NCBI RefSeq assembly: GCF_036884655.1
Contig: NC_088347.1
Coordinates: forward strand, 16,512,501 to 16,576,500
Length of the DNA stretch: 64,000 bases
Origin: Musa acuminata AAA Group
Taxonomy: Eukaryota; Streptophyta; Magnoliopsida; Zingiberales; Musaceae
Direction of reading: 5' to 3'
Positions 43,948 through 55,827 of this stretch are shown here, piece by piece. The notes beneath the pieces were generated by a model, which saw only the letters and a program-made list of their open reading frames with translations, ran no database searches and was not told the DNA's origin. Within the stretch, counting starts at the first letter, position 1; each line of letters starts with the position of its first letter. The position numbers and the translations under genes are program-made.

Positions 43948-44946
43948 ATGCCTTTAACCCAACAACAAAAGAGAGATCTTAACATCATAGATTTGGAGGC
44001 ATATACTATGGCATCTAAGGAGATAATCAATGCTAAATTCGAAGTCTTGGAGGCGCGAATGGAAGATAAGATTAAAACGTTCTTTACCGAACTCAGATTA
44101 GGCCGACCACTAAGCCCGAAAAAATCATATCAAGGAGAGAGCTTTGTCCAATTGCACCAAGCCCGAAGAGATGAATTCCAATGGAGGGGAGGCTCTATGA
44201 CTGACCTCAACTATCCATGCATGAGATTGGACTTCCCTAGATGGGAAGAAGGAGACCCGATTGGTTGGATCTCACGTGCGGAGCGATATTTTCGGTACCA
44301 CAAAACCGCGGATGCATCTATGGTGAAAATTACATCTATATATCTTAAAGGGGATGCTATACAGTAGTTTGACTAGTTTGAACATACTTATGGAGTCCTT
44401 TCATGGTGATAATTCAAAGAAGGACTGCTGATCCGCTTCAGACCAACCGATTACAAGAATATTGACGGACAACTAGCAAAGATCCGACAAACCTCTACCA
44501 TTCAGGAGTACCAAACCAGGTTTGAAAGGTTATCTAATCAAACTCGTGATTGGTCTCAAAAATAGCTATTGAGGACATTCATTGAGGGCTTGAAGCCGGA
44601 GATCCGAGGAGAAGTTAAAGCGTGACAACCATATACGCTTATGGCAGCCATCTCTTTCGCACGACATCAAGAGGAGCAATTGAACCATGAAGCTCAGAGG
44701 ACTAGGGTCGCTCCTCAACCAGTAATATTGAAGCCCTCAGCCCCCCCTACTGTCGACCAAGTCCCTACACCAAAGAGGTTAACAAGAGAAGAGCTTCGGG
44801 AGCGATATGCGAAGGGGTTATGTTGGCATTGTGACGAGCCGTGGAGCCGTGAGCATCGCTGTAGTAAAGGGAGACTTCTTATGATTGAACCAATAGAAGA
44901 AGAGGTCGTTGAACATGAAGAAGAAGATGCAGAAGAAGAGCCATAA
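43948..44946 (+). pseudogene. Chromovirus I GAG
   Basis: It starts MPLTQQQKRDLNIIDLE and aligns throughout with H gag. Preserved parts are WISRAERYFRYHKTADASM and the knuckle CWHCDEPWSREHRC. Stops include TAG at 44366 (in place of Trp) and TAG at 44563-44565, which lies at the same codon as the stop at 41589 in H. The acidic tail EPIEEEVVEHEEEDAEEEP ends the gag part. It is not functional as it stands. Confidence 0.85.
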
Positions 44947-44969
44947 TCGACCGAAGTTATGGTACATAC

Positions 44970-47140
44970 ATGATGAAAATTGGAGGCCTTCTCAAACAAC
45001 AACCGATCACTATTCTCATCGACACGGGCAGTACTAATAACTTTCTAAACAGTAAGGTTACTATCCAGATGGCCTTACCTATTAAGAATTGCAACAAGTT
45101 TGACGTTAAGGTCGTCGATGGATGGATTTTGAAGTATGATCGTAGGCGCCCGCAAGTGAAACTGTTGCTGATCATGAGGCCTTACCAAGAGATAATTGCA
45201 TATTTCTTCCTTCTCCCTCTTGATGATCATGAGGCCATGCTCATAATTAAATGGTTGATGATATTATGTGATATTTCTTGGAATTTTATGCAACTAATTA
45301 TGAAATTTTACAGTAAGGAGAAACAAGTGAAACTGAATAGGAAACGTGGGGGCGACGTAACGTCGATTTACACACAACAAATGGAGAAGGTTTTGCATAA
45401 AGCATGCAGCAGATTTTTGGTACAACTTGAGCAGCAAACTAAGGGAGAGCCAATAGAATTTGAATATCCAAACCTACTTCCTTGGCTTGCTGAATTTTCA
45501 GATATATTTGACGAACCGTACAACCTACCTCTTACTCGTAGGCATGATCATTATATAATGATTCTTTCAAACAAACCTCCAGCAAATACTCGGCCATATC
45601 AATATCTATATCTCTAGAAGGATGAAATAGAAAGGATTGTAAAAGAGATGCTCAAAACAGGAGTTATTCGGCCAAGTTGCAACCTCTACTCTTCACCAGT
45701 GCTACTAGTACGCAAGAAGGACGGAACATGGCCAATATGCGTTGATTACCGAGCTCTTAATGACATAACCATCAAGGAAAACTACCTTATTCCAATAGCA
45801 GATGAATTGCTAGATGAAAGGGAGCACAAATCTTCACAAAGTTGGACCTTTGATTCGGGTATCATCAAATATGAGTGTGCGAAGAAGACATACCGAAAAC
45901 CACCTTTTGAACATACAACAACCACTACGAATTTTTGCTTTCTTTAACAAAAGGTGGAATATCTTGGGTATATCATATTAGAGGAAGGTGTGACGGTGGA
46001 CCCCTTCAAAATTGAAGCAATGCAAAACTGGCCTACCCCGAGGAACATAAAATTGCTACATGGCTTTCTGGGTTTAACAGGCTACTACCGTAAGTTCATG
46101 AAAAACTATGGAAAGATCAATGCACCACTTATTTTCTTATTGAAAAAAGATGTCTTCCAATGGTTGGACAGAGCCTCTACTACCTTCGACAAACTTAAGG
46201 CAGCCATGATGACGACGCCGGTGCTAACACTACCAGATTTCAACCGACCCTTCATTATTGAGGTCGACGCATTTGGAGTCGGAATTGAAGCCATTCTCAT
46301 GCAAGATGGTCGACCACTCGTATACACTAGCAAGACATTATCTCCCTCCCATCAAAAAAGTCAATATATGATAAGGAGATGCTCGCCATTGTGCGTGCAG
46401 CAACGAGGTGGAGACCCTATTTGATTGGTCGACGATTTCAAATTAAAACTGACTATAAAAGTCTCAAGTACTTTTTGGAGCGAAAGATATCATCCCCTGA
46501 GTAGCAAAAATGGGTAACAAAACTTCTTGGATTTGATTATGAAATAGCTTACAAAAAGGGGAAAGAGAATGTTCTTACAGATACGCTTTCACAGCTACCC
46601 AAGCAAGCTGAAGTTTCGGCCGTTTTACTTTCGACCAGCGACTTCCTTGAGGATATTAAGATGGAATGGCAGGAAGATTCAGAGACTAGTAAGATTATAA
46701 AAAAATTGGAGGAAGCACCAATCCCCATGGCTCATTACAATTGGGACTCAAAAGAATTACACTATAAGGGACGCATTGTGCTTATGATAAATTCTACTTG
46801 CATCTTCACGAGCAAATTTTGGACAAAGTTATTCCATATGTAGGGTACTAAATTGAAAAAGAGTATGGTATATCACCCACAAAAAGATGGCCAGACGGAA
46901 GTTGTAAATAGGTGCTTGGAGAAAGCCCAAAGCCACCCACCAAGTATGACTACCCAAGGAGAACTTCAGACTTAACCAAGTTCTATTATTGATCGACGGA
47001 TCATGACTCAACGACGACGATCCACTACTGAATTGCTAATACAGTGGGCAAACCTACTAACAGAAGATGCCACTTGGGAGAACTATGATGACTTGAAGAT
47101 CAAATTCCCAAAATTCATGAATCGTCAACCTCGAGGATAA
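44970..47140 (+). pseudogene. Chromovirus I POL with two internal deletions
   Basis: The protease motif ILIDTGSTNNFL is intact. The reverse transcriptase start ([39 protein letters not shown]) runs to about 45945. It then jumps past the FGLTNAP and DD boxes to VEYLGYII. RNase H carries EVDAFGVGIEAIL (usual TDAS changed to VDAF) and a frame change before the DKEMLAIV region. Integrase is mostly missing: the text passes from RIVLMINST to FTSKFWTKLF and YHPQKDGQTEVVNRC, then again skips to a chromodomain-like LIQWANLLTEDATWENYDDL (about 47036-47096). This is a decayed polyprotein remnant. Confidence 0.85.
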
Positions 47141-47163
47141 GCCTGATTTGAAGAGGACGGGTC

Positions 47164-47599
47164 TGTTAGGACTCTAGCTAGGAGAGTCCTAATTGAGAGA
47201 GATATTCATGTAAAACCTACCTAAGCCGACCCCTATTAAAGAGGTGAAGAGGTCGGCTAGGGTTAGGAGATTGTTTCTTAAAGAAGAATTAGGAGTTATA
47301 AAGGAATAAGAGTCTTGAGTAGGAGTCTTATTGGGAGTTGGTTAGAAGTAGGACTCTTGAGTAGAAGTCCTATTAGGAGTTGGTTAGAAGTAGGAGTCTT
47401 GAGTAAGAGTCCTATTAGGAGTTAGGGTTTAGAAGCCCTATAAATAGTCATGTATTTCACCTCTTTTCATAAGCAATAGATGAATCTTTTCTGCAGCCTT
47501 TGAGCAGCAACTTGGAGGGAGTAACCCCTATAGAGTTCCAAGGAGGCCGATCCCCTAAAGAGATCAATCCAAAGTTTAGAATCTGTAAGGGTTTTAACA
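47164..47599 (+). repeat. 3' LTR of copy I
   Basis: 436 bases from tgttaggactc to gttttaaca, preceded by the polypurine-like ttgaagaggacgggtc. The TATA box is at 47439-47446. The target duplication cgtta follows. Confidence 0.88.
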
Positions 47600-47604
47600 C
47601 GTTA

Positions 47605-49604
47605 CCACTATTTCGACCCAACGAACGGAGAAAGTTTTACACAAGGTAAATGGTGGCTTTTTGATGCACCTCCAACAGTAACCAGAGGGGAAGAAAATAG
47701 AAATTGAAGATCAAAATCTTACCCAATTGCTTACAGAATTTGCCAACATTTTTGCTTGACCATGCGGTCTTCCTCCTTCTCGACAACATGACCATCGAAT
47801 TCCAATCCTTCCTAGCAAGCCACCAGCGAATACTCGACTGTACCGATATCCTCACCTCCAAAAAGATGAAATTGAAAAGATCATAAAGGAGATGCTTGAA
47901 ACAGGGGTGATTCGGCCAAGTTGCAGCCCCTATTCCTCACCAGTGCTACTTGTATGCAAGAAGGACGGAACTTGGCGGATGTGTATCAACTATCGAGCTT
48001 TAAATGACATCACCGTCAAGGACAAGTACCCAATACCAGTGGTGGATGAACTTCTTGATGAATTAAAAGGAGCTCGAGTCTTCACAAAGTTGGACCTCCG
48101 ATCCGGTTACCACCAAATTCGGGTATGTGAAGATGACATTCCAAAAATTGCATTCCACACACATTATGGTCATTATGAATTCTTGGTAATGCCTTTTGGA
48201 CTCACTAATGCTCCTTCAACCTTTCAAAGTCTCATGAACGATATTTTTTTGGAGCTTTCTTCGTAAATTTGTACTGGTATTTTTCGATGATATTCTCATT
48301 TACAACCCTTCTCTTGAGACTCACTTTCAGCATTTATGGATTGTTCTAACGATCCTTCGAGAGAATACTCTTTTTGTTAAGCAACTAAAGTGTAGCTTTC
48401 TCCAGCAAAAAGTAGAGTACCTTAGGCACATAATAACATAAAAAGGAGTGATGGTAGACCCAACAAAAATTGAGACAATGCAAGGCTGGCTGAAACCTAC
48501 AAACATGAAATTACTACGTAGGTTCCTTGGACTAACATGCTACTACCGAAAATTTGTTAAGGACTATGGGAAGATCAGTGCACCACTCACTTCTCTACTG
48601 AAAAAAGATGCTTTCCAATGGTTAGACAAAGCCTCTGCTGCCTTGGAAACACTTAAGGTAGCCATGACAACGACGACGGTGCTAGCGCTACCAGATTTCA
48701 ACCGACCCTTCATCATTGAGACCGATGCATCTGGAGTCGGAATTGGAGCTATTCTCCTGCAAAATGGTCGACCACTCGCATACACTAGCAAGACATTATC
48801 TCCCTCCCATCAAAACACGTCAGTATATGATAAGAAGATGCTCGTCATTGTACACGCAGTAACGAGGTGGAGACCCTACCTGATCGGCCGGCGATTTCAA
48901 ATTAAAATCAACCATAGAAGCCTCAAGTATTTTTTGGAGCAAAAGATATCATCACCTGAGTAACAAAAATGGGTAACCAAACTTCTTGGATTTGATTATG
49001 AAATTATTTACAAAAAGGGGAAAGAAAACGTTGTTGCAAATGCACTCTCACGGCTACCTGAGCAAGCTAAGGTTTCAGCCATCTCCCTTCCTACCACTAG
49101 TCTCCTCATAGACATTAGGGAAGAATGGAAGAAGGATCCAGAGATTAGCAACATTATAAAAAAATTGAAGGAGGATCTAAGTGCAATAGCCCACTACACT
49201 TGGGATTCGAGGAATCTACGCTACAAAGGTCGTATTGTGCTTATACTTGACTCCCCTTGTATCACAATCATCCTACATGAAATGCACTCCACACCTTCAG
49301 CAAGCCACTCTGGATTCCTAAGAAACTACAAAAGATTGAAGCAAAATTTTTATTGGAGAGGGATGAAAAAAATTATTGCTGAATATGTGGCACAATGTGA
49401 TGTATGTCAATAGCACAAGGGTGAAACTGTGGCAAATCCAGGAAAACTACCTATACCGGACTCGGTGTGGACTGACATCTCCATGGACTTCATTAAAGGG
49501 CTGCCACCTGCCAAAGGTAAAAGCACAATTCACGTGGTGGTTGATCGACTTATGAAATATGCTCATTTTTGTGCTGTGATAAGTCCCTACACTACTGCTA
49601 GTAT
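47605..49604 (+). pseudogene. Chromovirus H POL: RT, RNase H, first part of integrase
   Basis: Reverse transcriptase: [20 protein letters not shown], then [14 protein letters not shown] (about 48079), [16 protein letters not shown] (about 48180) and the catalytic VFFDDIL (about 48277), which is reached only after a frame change at about 48255. RNase H: the first acid is kept in ETDASGVGIGAIL, but DKEML reads DKKML and the TDH motif reads INH, so two likely catalytic acids are lost. Integrase: the zinc region HEMHS to YVAQCDVCQ and the first acid region [15 protein letters not shown] follows DVCQ at 49411. The frame is cut at 49604 by element J and continues at 58596. Confidence 0.87.
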
Positions 49605-52335
49605 TGTCACGCCCCTCAAAATATCAATAATATTAAAATTCAAGAAAATAAATCAATCCAAGATCCAAACTAACATTTGAGGTCACTAAGAAAACATTCA
49701 GATCAAAATTTCATCTCTATAATCTACAAATTTATAAACTCTGTGCAGTTCATAAACATACAATACATCGCTCGATGATTCATAAAATATGAACCCAACT
49801 CACCAAAATAATAACCACAACATAAATTAACAAGTGTGGGAGTCTGTACAATCATAAAACCAACGTTTACCATAAGTTCATATCGTTACATGAATTAAAC
49901 TAAACATTCCAGAATCTTAAACATGAGAGGTCCTTTAAACTTATACAAAATCCATAAGTTTAGATTCATCATCAACATTTCATTAGATGTAGAGTGTGCT
50001 TATACAACAAAAACATATATACTAATAAAGATCTGCCCAAAATCTTTTAGTTTTCCACTACCTCAACTCAATCTTAACATTTAAGCAAGCGACAAGCTAT
50101 CCTGAAAAATTTATACAACAATGGGGTAAGCATATAAAGCTCAGCAAGTGACTAACATATCCATGTCAAAAAGGATAGTTTCCAAAGAGATAAAGTTTCA
50201 AAATGCAAGGCAGAATATAAGAATTCATAGACATAATATCATTAGGTGCAGAATCACAAATGTCATTTTAATCAAACATATTTGGTTCATAACAGATGGG
50301 GCATAGAGTAATTGGAGCATATCAGCAACGAATGAAACATATCGGAGCATATCAATAAAAAATAAAATATTTCGGAGCTTATCAATGGCGTATGAAATGT
50401 TTCGGAGCATATCAACAGCGTATGAAACATTTCAAAGCATATTAACAATGAATGAAACATTTCGGAGCATATAAATAACAAATGAAATATTTCGGAGCTT
50501 ATTAGTAGTGTATTAAATGTTCCGGAGCATATCAATGGCGTATGGAACATTTCAGAGCATATCAATGATAAATACCAAACAGAAGCTCAAACGTCGTATT
50601 TGACGTTGCATTCATATCATTCTTATCCAAATCATGTACAGAAACACATAACCAAAGCTCTGGATATCATATTAAACATACAGAAGGTGTAGTGGGACCA
50701 TAGACAGAATGTGATTCATCCATTTATGAATGACAACCAGACAGAAGTCTCATACGTATGGGAGCTCCATCCACCCATGTCTATGTGAAGTCAAAGGGGG
50801 TCGGCAAAGCATCGCAGGCTCTTTGCACAACTCCCATTACTATTTCTGGCAAAGGTTCACATTATCCCACAAAACCAGAGTACAAAAGGGCAGTATGAAT
50901 AATAAATAGCATATATCGGAAGCACACGCGGAACAACAAAACGTACATGTGCCTTTACGAGTCAATACGATGCAAGCAACAATCTCTCATAAATGTATTC
51001 ATATTTGGAATGAAATGAAAGCAAGAGTATACATGGATTCCAAGCAATCATATATAGCTCAATTCAAATAAGAAGGATAGATGAATTCAATATCCAAAGG
51101 AATGAAACTAGAATAGGCACATATCGAAAGCAAATGTGGAACAATTGGATATACATGTGCCTATATGAGTCAATGCGATATAGCATAAACGTTACACAAA
51201 ATGTTTCAAGAATGTAAATAATTTATAGACAAGAGTAAACCAGAATTCAAGCACTAACATAAGCCTCAATTGAGCGATGGGGACTGAATGGAATCTATTT
51301 CCAAACGAATGAAATAGAATATGCGAAATTGACCAAAGCTCGATTTCTGATAGAATTCAAGAGGCACAATGAACAAATACTTCAGATTATTAATTATGCT
51401 CAAATACCCTTAAGAAAGCTATTGTCGAAAGATATATCAATCTATTTTCTGATGAAATAAGTTTCATTCGAATCAAGGTTTCCAACAAGGAGTTACCATT
51501 GATTTAGTGACCAAAGGTCAAAAACCAAATCACTGTTTTGCAGAATCCATAGAGCGGAATCAACAGAGAGCACAATAGGCATTTGAATTCCAAAATTTTC
51601 TATCTATATATCAAAAGAAAGATTTATAAGTCTAGTTTCAAATGAAATCAGTTTGGTACAAATCGAAATTTCCAACAGGGACTTATAGGCATTTTAGTAT
51701 CTAAAGGTCAGAAATTTTGATCCCTATTTTGCAGCATCCATAGGCTCATTTGAAACAGACGTTTGGGGAAGTATTCGGTGTCCAAAATTTTCAAAATCAG
51801 TGTCAAAAGAAAGGTATAAGAGTCTACTTTCAAATGAACAAGGTCCTTTCTAAATCCACGTTTGGTGCTAAAACTTATGGCTGAAACAATATAGAGGGGT
51901 TAGTTTACCGAAAAATTTCAGATCCATGATTTTTGAATCTAACAAGACAAATATCAAGTTCTAGGCTGAAATCTTTCAAATAATTCAGAATAAATATGAG
52001 ATCAAAGACTAATAATTCTGTAAAATGAGATTAGAACACTTGCCTTTGAGAATTATGACCCTAAATGAGAAGATTTGAGTAAGAAACCTCAATGCCCAAA
52101 AATTTTTCTTCTTCTTCTTCCCCCTTTTATTTTCTCTTCTTCTTTCTTTCTCTCTCTGTTCATAATTTTATACATTTTGCAGTTTAGTCCTTGTATTATT
52201 ATATTTATGATTAGGTCCTCAGGGTTTACATATAGGTCCTCAAATTCATACTTTGGCTCTTTTATCAAATTTAAAATAGATACTTACATTACAAATAGAA
52301 ACTTATACAAAAATTCAGAAATGAGGGATGTTACA
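49605..52335 (-). repeat. 3' LTR of element J
   Basis: 2731 bases, plus strand tgtcacgcccctc to gggatgttaca. It contains a tandem array of about eight 30-base units (50307-50570) and an unbroken AT-rich remainder with no gene. The right part (about 52075-52200) includes C/T-rich stretches. Confidence 0.87.
50307..50570. repeat. 30-base tandem array in the left J LTR
   Basis: About eight units of the form tttcggagcatatcaa plus a variable aacgaatgaaac part, giving a ten-codon periodic open frame on the minus strand that is not a gene. The partner array is at 56512-56768. Confidence 0.85.
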
Positions 52336-52349
52336 CTCTCCCCCCCTTA
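52336..52349 (-). promoter_or_regulatory. Polypurine tract of element J
   Basis: The plus strand ctctcccccccttaa directly follows the LTR. The minus strand reads as a run of G flanked by A and G, as expected for a plus-strand primer. Confidence 0.8.
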
Positions 52350-52359
52350 AAAGAAAATT

Positions 52360-55300
52360 TTAGGTCTCTAAATTTATTATACCTTTATCGATGAAAAGAT
52401 CGGGATACACCTTTTTCATTTCCTCCTCTAGCTCCCAGGTTATTTCATCTCCAGAATGATGTCTCCAAATTACTTGAACCAAAGGGATGACCCGATTCCT
52501 TAGGATCTTTTCTTTCTTATCAACAATCTGAGTGGGCTCTTCCACATATGATAAATATTTATCGATCTCCATCAGCTCATACTTAATGATATGAGAAGGA
52601 TCAGATATATACTTTCTAATCATCAAAATATGGAATATATCATGGATATGTCACAATGATGGTAGCAAGGCAATCTTGTAAGTGATAAAACCAACCCTCT
52701 CAAGGACCTCAAAAGGTCCAATAAATCTTGGGCTTAACTTTTCTTTCTTCCCAAACCTTATAATGCCTTTGGAAGGGGAAATCTTTAAGAATACAAAATC
52801 TCCAACTTCGAACTCAATATCTCGTCTTCTATTGTCAGCATAACTCTTTTGACGACTCTGAGCAGTTTTTAACCTTTTCCTTATAACTTAAATTTTCTTG
52901 GTAGTTTATTGTACTTTGTCTGAGGCTAAGAACTTTCTGTCACAAACTTCCTCCCAACAAATAGGTGTTATGCACTTTCGCCCATATAAAGCTTCATAAG
53001 GAGCCATCTGAATACTTGAATGATAACTATTATTATAAGTGAACTCAATAAGTGAAATATCTTTATCCCATTCACCTTTCCAATCTATAACATAGGCTCT
53101 AAGCAAATCCTCAAGTGTTTGAATTATTCTTTCTGACTGACCATCAGTATGAGGATGATATGCAGTACTAAACTTGACTTTAGTACCCATAGATTCCTGT
53201 AATCTTCTCCAGAATCTAGAGAGAAATCCGGAGTCTCTATCAGAGATGATCTCCTTTGGAATACCATGAAGTCTTACTATTTCATTGACATATAAATATG
53301 TAAGTCTATCAAGCGAATAAGTTATATTAATCGGTAGAAAATGTGCAGATTTTGTTAACCTATCAATGATAACCCAAATAGCATTATGCTTTCTAGAGGT
53401 TCTGGTTAGTCCTGAAACAAAATCCATGGTAACACATTCTCATTTCCATTCAGGAATATCTAAAGGTTGCAACAACCCTCCAGGTCTTTAGTGTTCTACT
53501 TTGATTTGCTGACAAGTCAAACATTTTGAAACATACATTGCAATTTCCTTCTTCATGCCTTTCCACCAATAATGACTTTGGAGATCTATATACATCTTAG
53601 TGCTCCCAGGATGCATGGTGTACTTTGAAGTATGACTTTCCTTTAGGATTTGGTTCTTGATATCTGGTTCATTTGGTACACATACTCTATCCCCAAATCT
53701 CAGTAGGCCATCCCTTGTTACTTGAAATTTTGGCTTCAATTCCTTTTCTACTTCATTCCTCAAGTAGATTAAACGTGGATCTCGTAATTATCCTTCCTTA
53801 ATTTGTTGAATAAGATCAGATTGCACCTGAATGGAGTCCATCAATATCATTGAGTCTTGCTCTTTTCTCATAGCATTCAAATCAAAATTTTCTTCTAAGA
53901 ACTTTCATTGCTTCACGACCAGACTAGCCATAAAACATGTAGATTTTCTACTAAGAGCATCAGCTACCACATTGGCTTTGCCCGGGTGATAACGGATGAC
54001 ACAATCATAATCCTTTAGAAGTTCTACCATCTTCGCTGCCTCATGTTTAAGTTTTTCTAAGTGAAAATATATTTCAAACTCTTGTGATTAGTAAAAATTT
54101 CAAATTACCGACCATATAAATAATGTCTCCAAGTCTTTAGAGCAAAAATAATTGCTGCCAATTCCAAATCATGAGTTGGATAATTCAGTTCATAACCTTT
54201 TAGTTGTCTAGAAGCATAAGCAATCACTCTCCCTTCTTGCATCAAAACACATCCGAGTCCCTTTCTTGAAGCATTAGTATAAACTACAAATCCCTCACTA
54301 CCACTTGGAATAGTGAGAATAGGAGCACTAGTCAATCTTCTTTTTAACTCTTGAAAAATTTGCTCACAATCATCACCCCATATAAATTTCACATTCTTTT
54401 TAGTGAGTTTGGTGAGAGGTTGAGCGATTCGAAAAAATCCCTCCACAAATCTCCTGTAATAACTTGCCATGCCCAAGAAGCTTCTAACTTCTGTTATATT
54501 TATTGGTACTTCCCATTCAACTACGACTTCTATTTTCTTTATATCAATAGATATACCCTTCCCTGAAATCACATGGCCTAAGAAAGCAACTTCATTCAAC
54601 CAAAATTCACATTTGCTGAACTTTGCAAATAACTTCTTTCTCTTAGTATGGATAATACATTTCTCAAGTGTTCCTCATGCTCCTGATTACTCCTTGAATA
54701 CACCGATATGTCATCAATAAATACAATTACACAGCCATCCAAGAGCGGTTGAAATATCCTTTTCATTAGTTCCATAAAAGCTGCAGGGGCATTAGTCAAA
54801 CCAAAAGGCATCACCAAGAATTCATAGTGACCATATCGAGTTTTGAAAGTTGTTTTTGGAATATCCTCCTCCTTGATCTTCAACTGATAGTAACTCGACC
54901 TCAAGTCAATCTTAGAGAATACCTGCGCACCCTGCAGTTAATCAAACAAGTCATCACTTTAGAGAATACTCGTTTTTGATGGTCACCTGATTTAACTATC
55001 TATAATCAATACAAAGCTTCAATGTTCCATCTATCTTCTTCACTAATAGTACCGAAGCACCCCATAGAGATACGCTGGGTTGTATGAAACCCTTATCTAA
55101 TAATTCTTGTAGTTGCTTCTTTAATTCCTCTAACTCAAGTGGTGCCATTCTGTAGGGAGGCTTAGATATTGGGGTTGTGCTAGGGACCAAATCAATAGCA
55201 AATTCACCCTCTCTATCTAGAGTTAAACCAGGCAAGTCATCTGGGAATATATCAGGGAACTCTTTGACCACTAAAATTTCATCTAGGTGAGTTTCCTGAT

Positions 55301-55790
55301 TTGAATGCTCCTTTACACATACCTTATAACAAAAACAACCCTTCTGCATAAGATGATAAGCTTGAAGTGTTGATATCAAGCAAGGAGGCAAATCATGCCT
55401 AATGCCCTTAAAGTAAAATATAGGTTGTTCTGGTATGCAGAAAGTAATTATTTTTTTGTAACAATCAATACTAGCATGATGAGAAGATAACCAATCAATG
55501 CCAAGTATAATATCAAACCTTAAAATCTCTAAGAGAGCTAAATCAACAAAAAGTTCAAGTTCTCCAATAAAATCAGACAAGAGGACCAAATTCAAGTTCG
55601 TTATCAAAGAATCTCCAATGATTGTATTTTACATATATCACATAATGCAGTAGTCTAGGTTGAAAGCCAAGTGATAAGCAAAATATTACGAATCAAATCG
55701 TAGATAGGACCCATGGTCAAACAAATATTTGCATTCTTTCATAAACATGCATAATACCTTCGACCACTAATTCAGAAGTTTTAAAATCAT
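52360..55790 (-). pseudogene. Chromovirus J POL: protease to chromodomain (decayed)
   Basis: In reading order: a broken protease start near 55720; FDIILGIDWLSSHHASIDC (about 55520-55460); a reverse transcriptase start with PPYRMAPLELEELK and LCIDYR (about 55000); [34 protein letters not shown] and the catalytic IVFIDDI (54904-54700); RNase H with [15 protein letters not shown], where the catalytic TDAS has become TNAS, and [17 protein letters not shown]; the integrase zinc region HTSKYTMHPGS to SKCLTCQ (53763-53488); the integrase core MDFVSGL, IISDRDSGF and HTDGQSERIIQTLE (53427-52906) with its three acids present; and a chromodomain-like VQVIWRHHSGDEITWELEEE (52626-52360). Stops and frame changes separate these blocks. 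Gag is absent, with only about 100 bases between primer site and protease remnant. Confidence 0.87.
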
Positions 55791-55810
55791 ATTCAGTGAT
55801 CCTTAAACTA

Positions 55811-55823
55811 TGCTCTAATACCA
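55811..55823 (-). promoter_or_regulatory. Primer-binding site of element J
   Basis: The plus strand tgctctaatacca is the complement of tggtattagagca, one base off the initiator-methionine tRNA site. It lies four bases from the LTR edge at 55828. Confidence 0.82.
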
Positions 55824-55827
55824 CCTC

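Larger units (their letters stand above)
42424..47599 (+). mobile_element. Chromovirus copy I, same family, inserted in H
   Basis: 5176 bases with perfect target duplications cgtta (42419-42423 and 47600-47604). The LTRs are 42424-42869 and 47164-47599, of the same family and orientation as H. Internally it has the leader, gag and protease. The central reverse transcriptase, including the catalytic box, is deleted near 45945, and most of integrase is deleted near 46800. It ends with a short integrase piece and a chromodomain-like segment. It is therefore a defective copy that moved with enzymes from elsewhere, or it was deleted after insertion. Confidence 0.9.

Noticed and set aside
50287..50565. 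CRISPR-like regular repeats (30-base units)
   Set aside because: The units are contiguous without unique spacers, diverged, and lie in a plant LTR.
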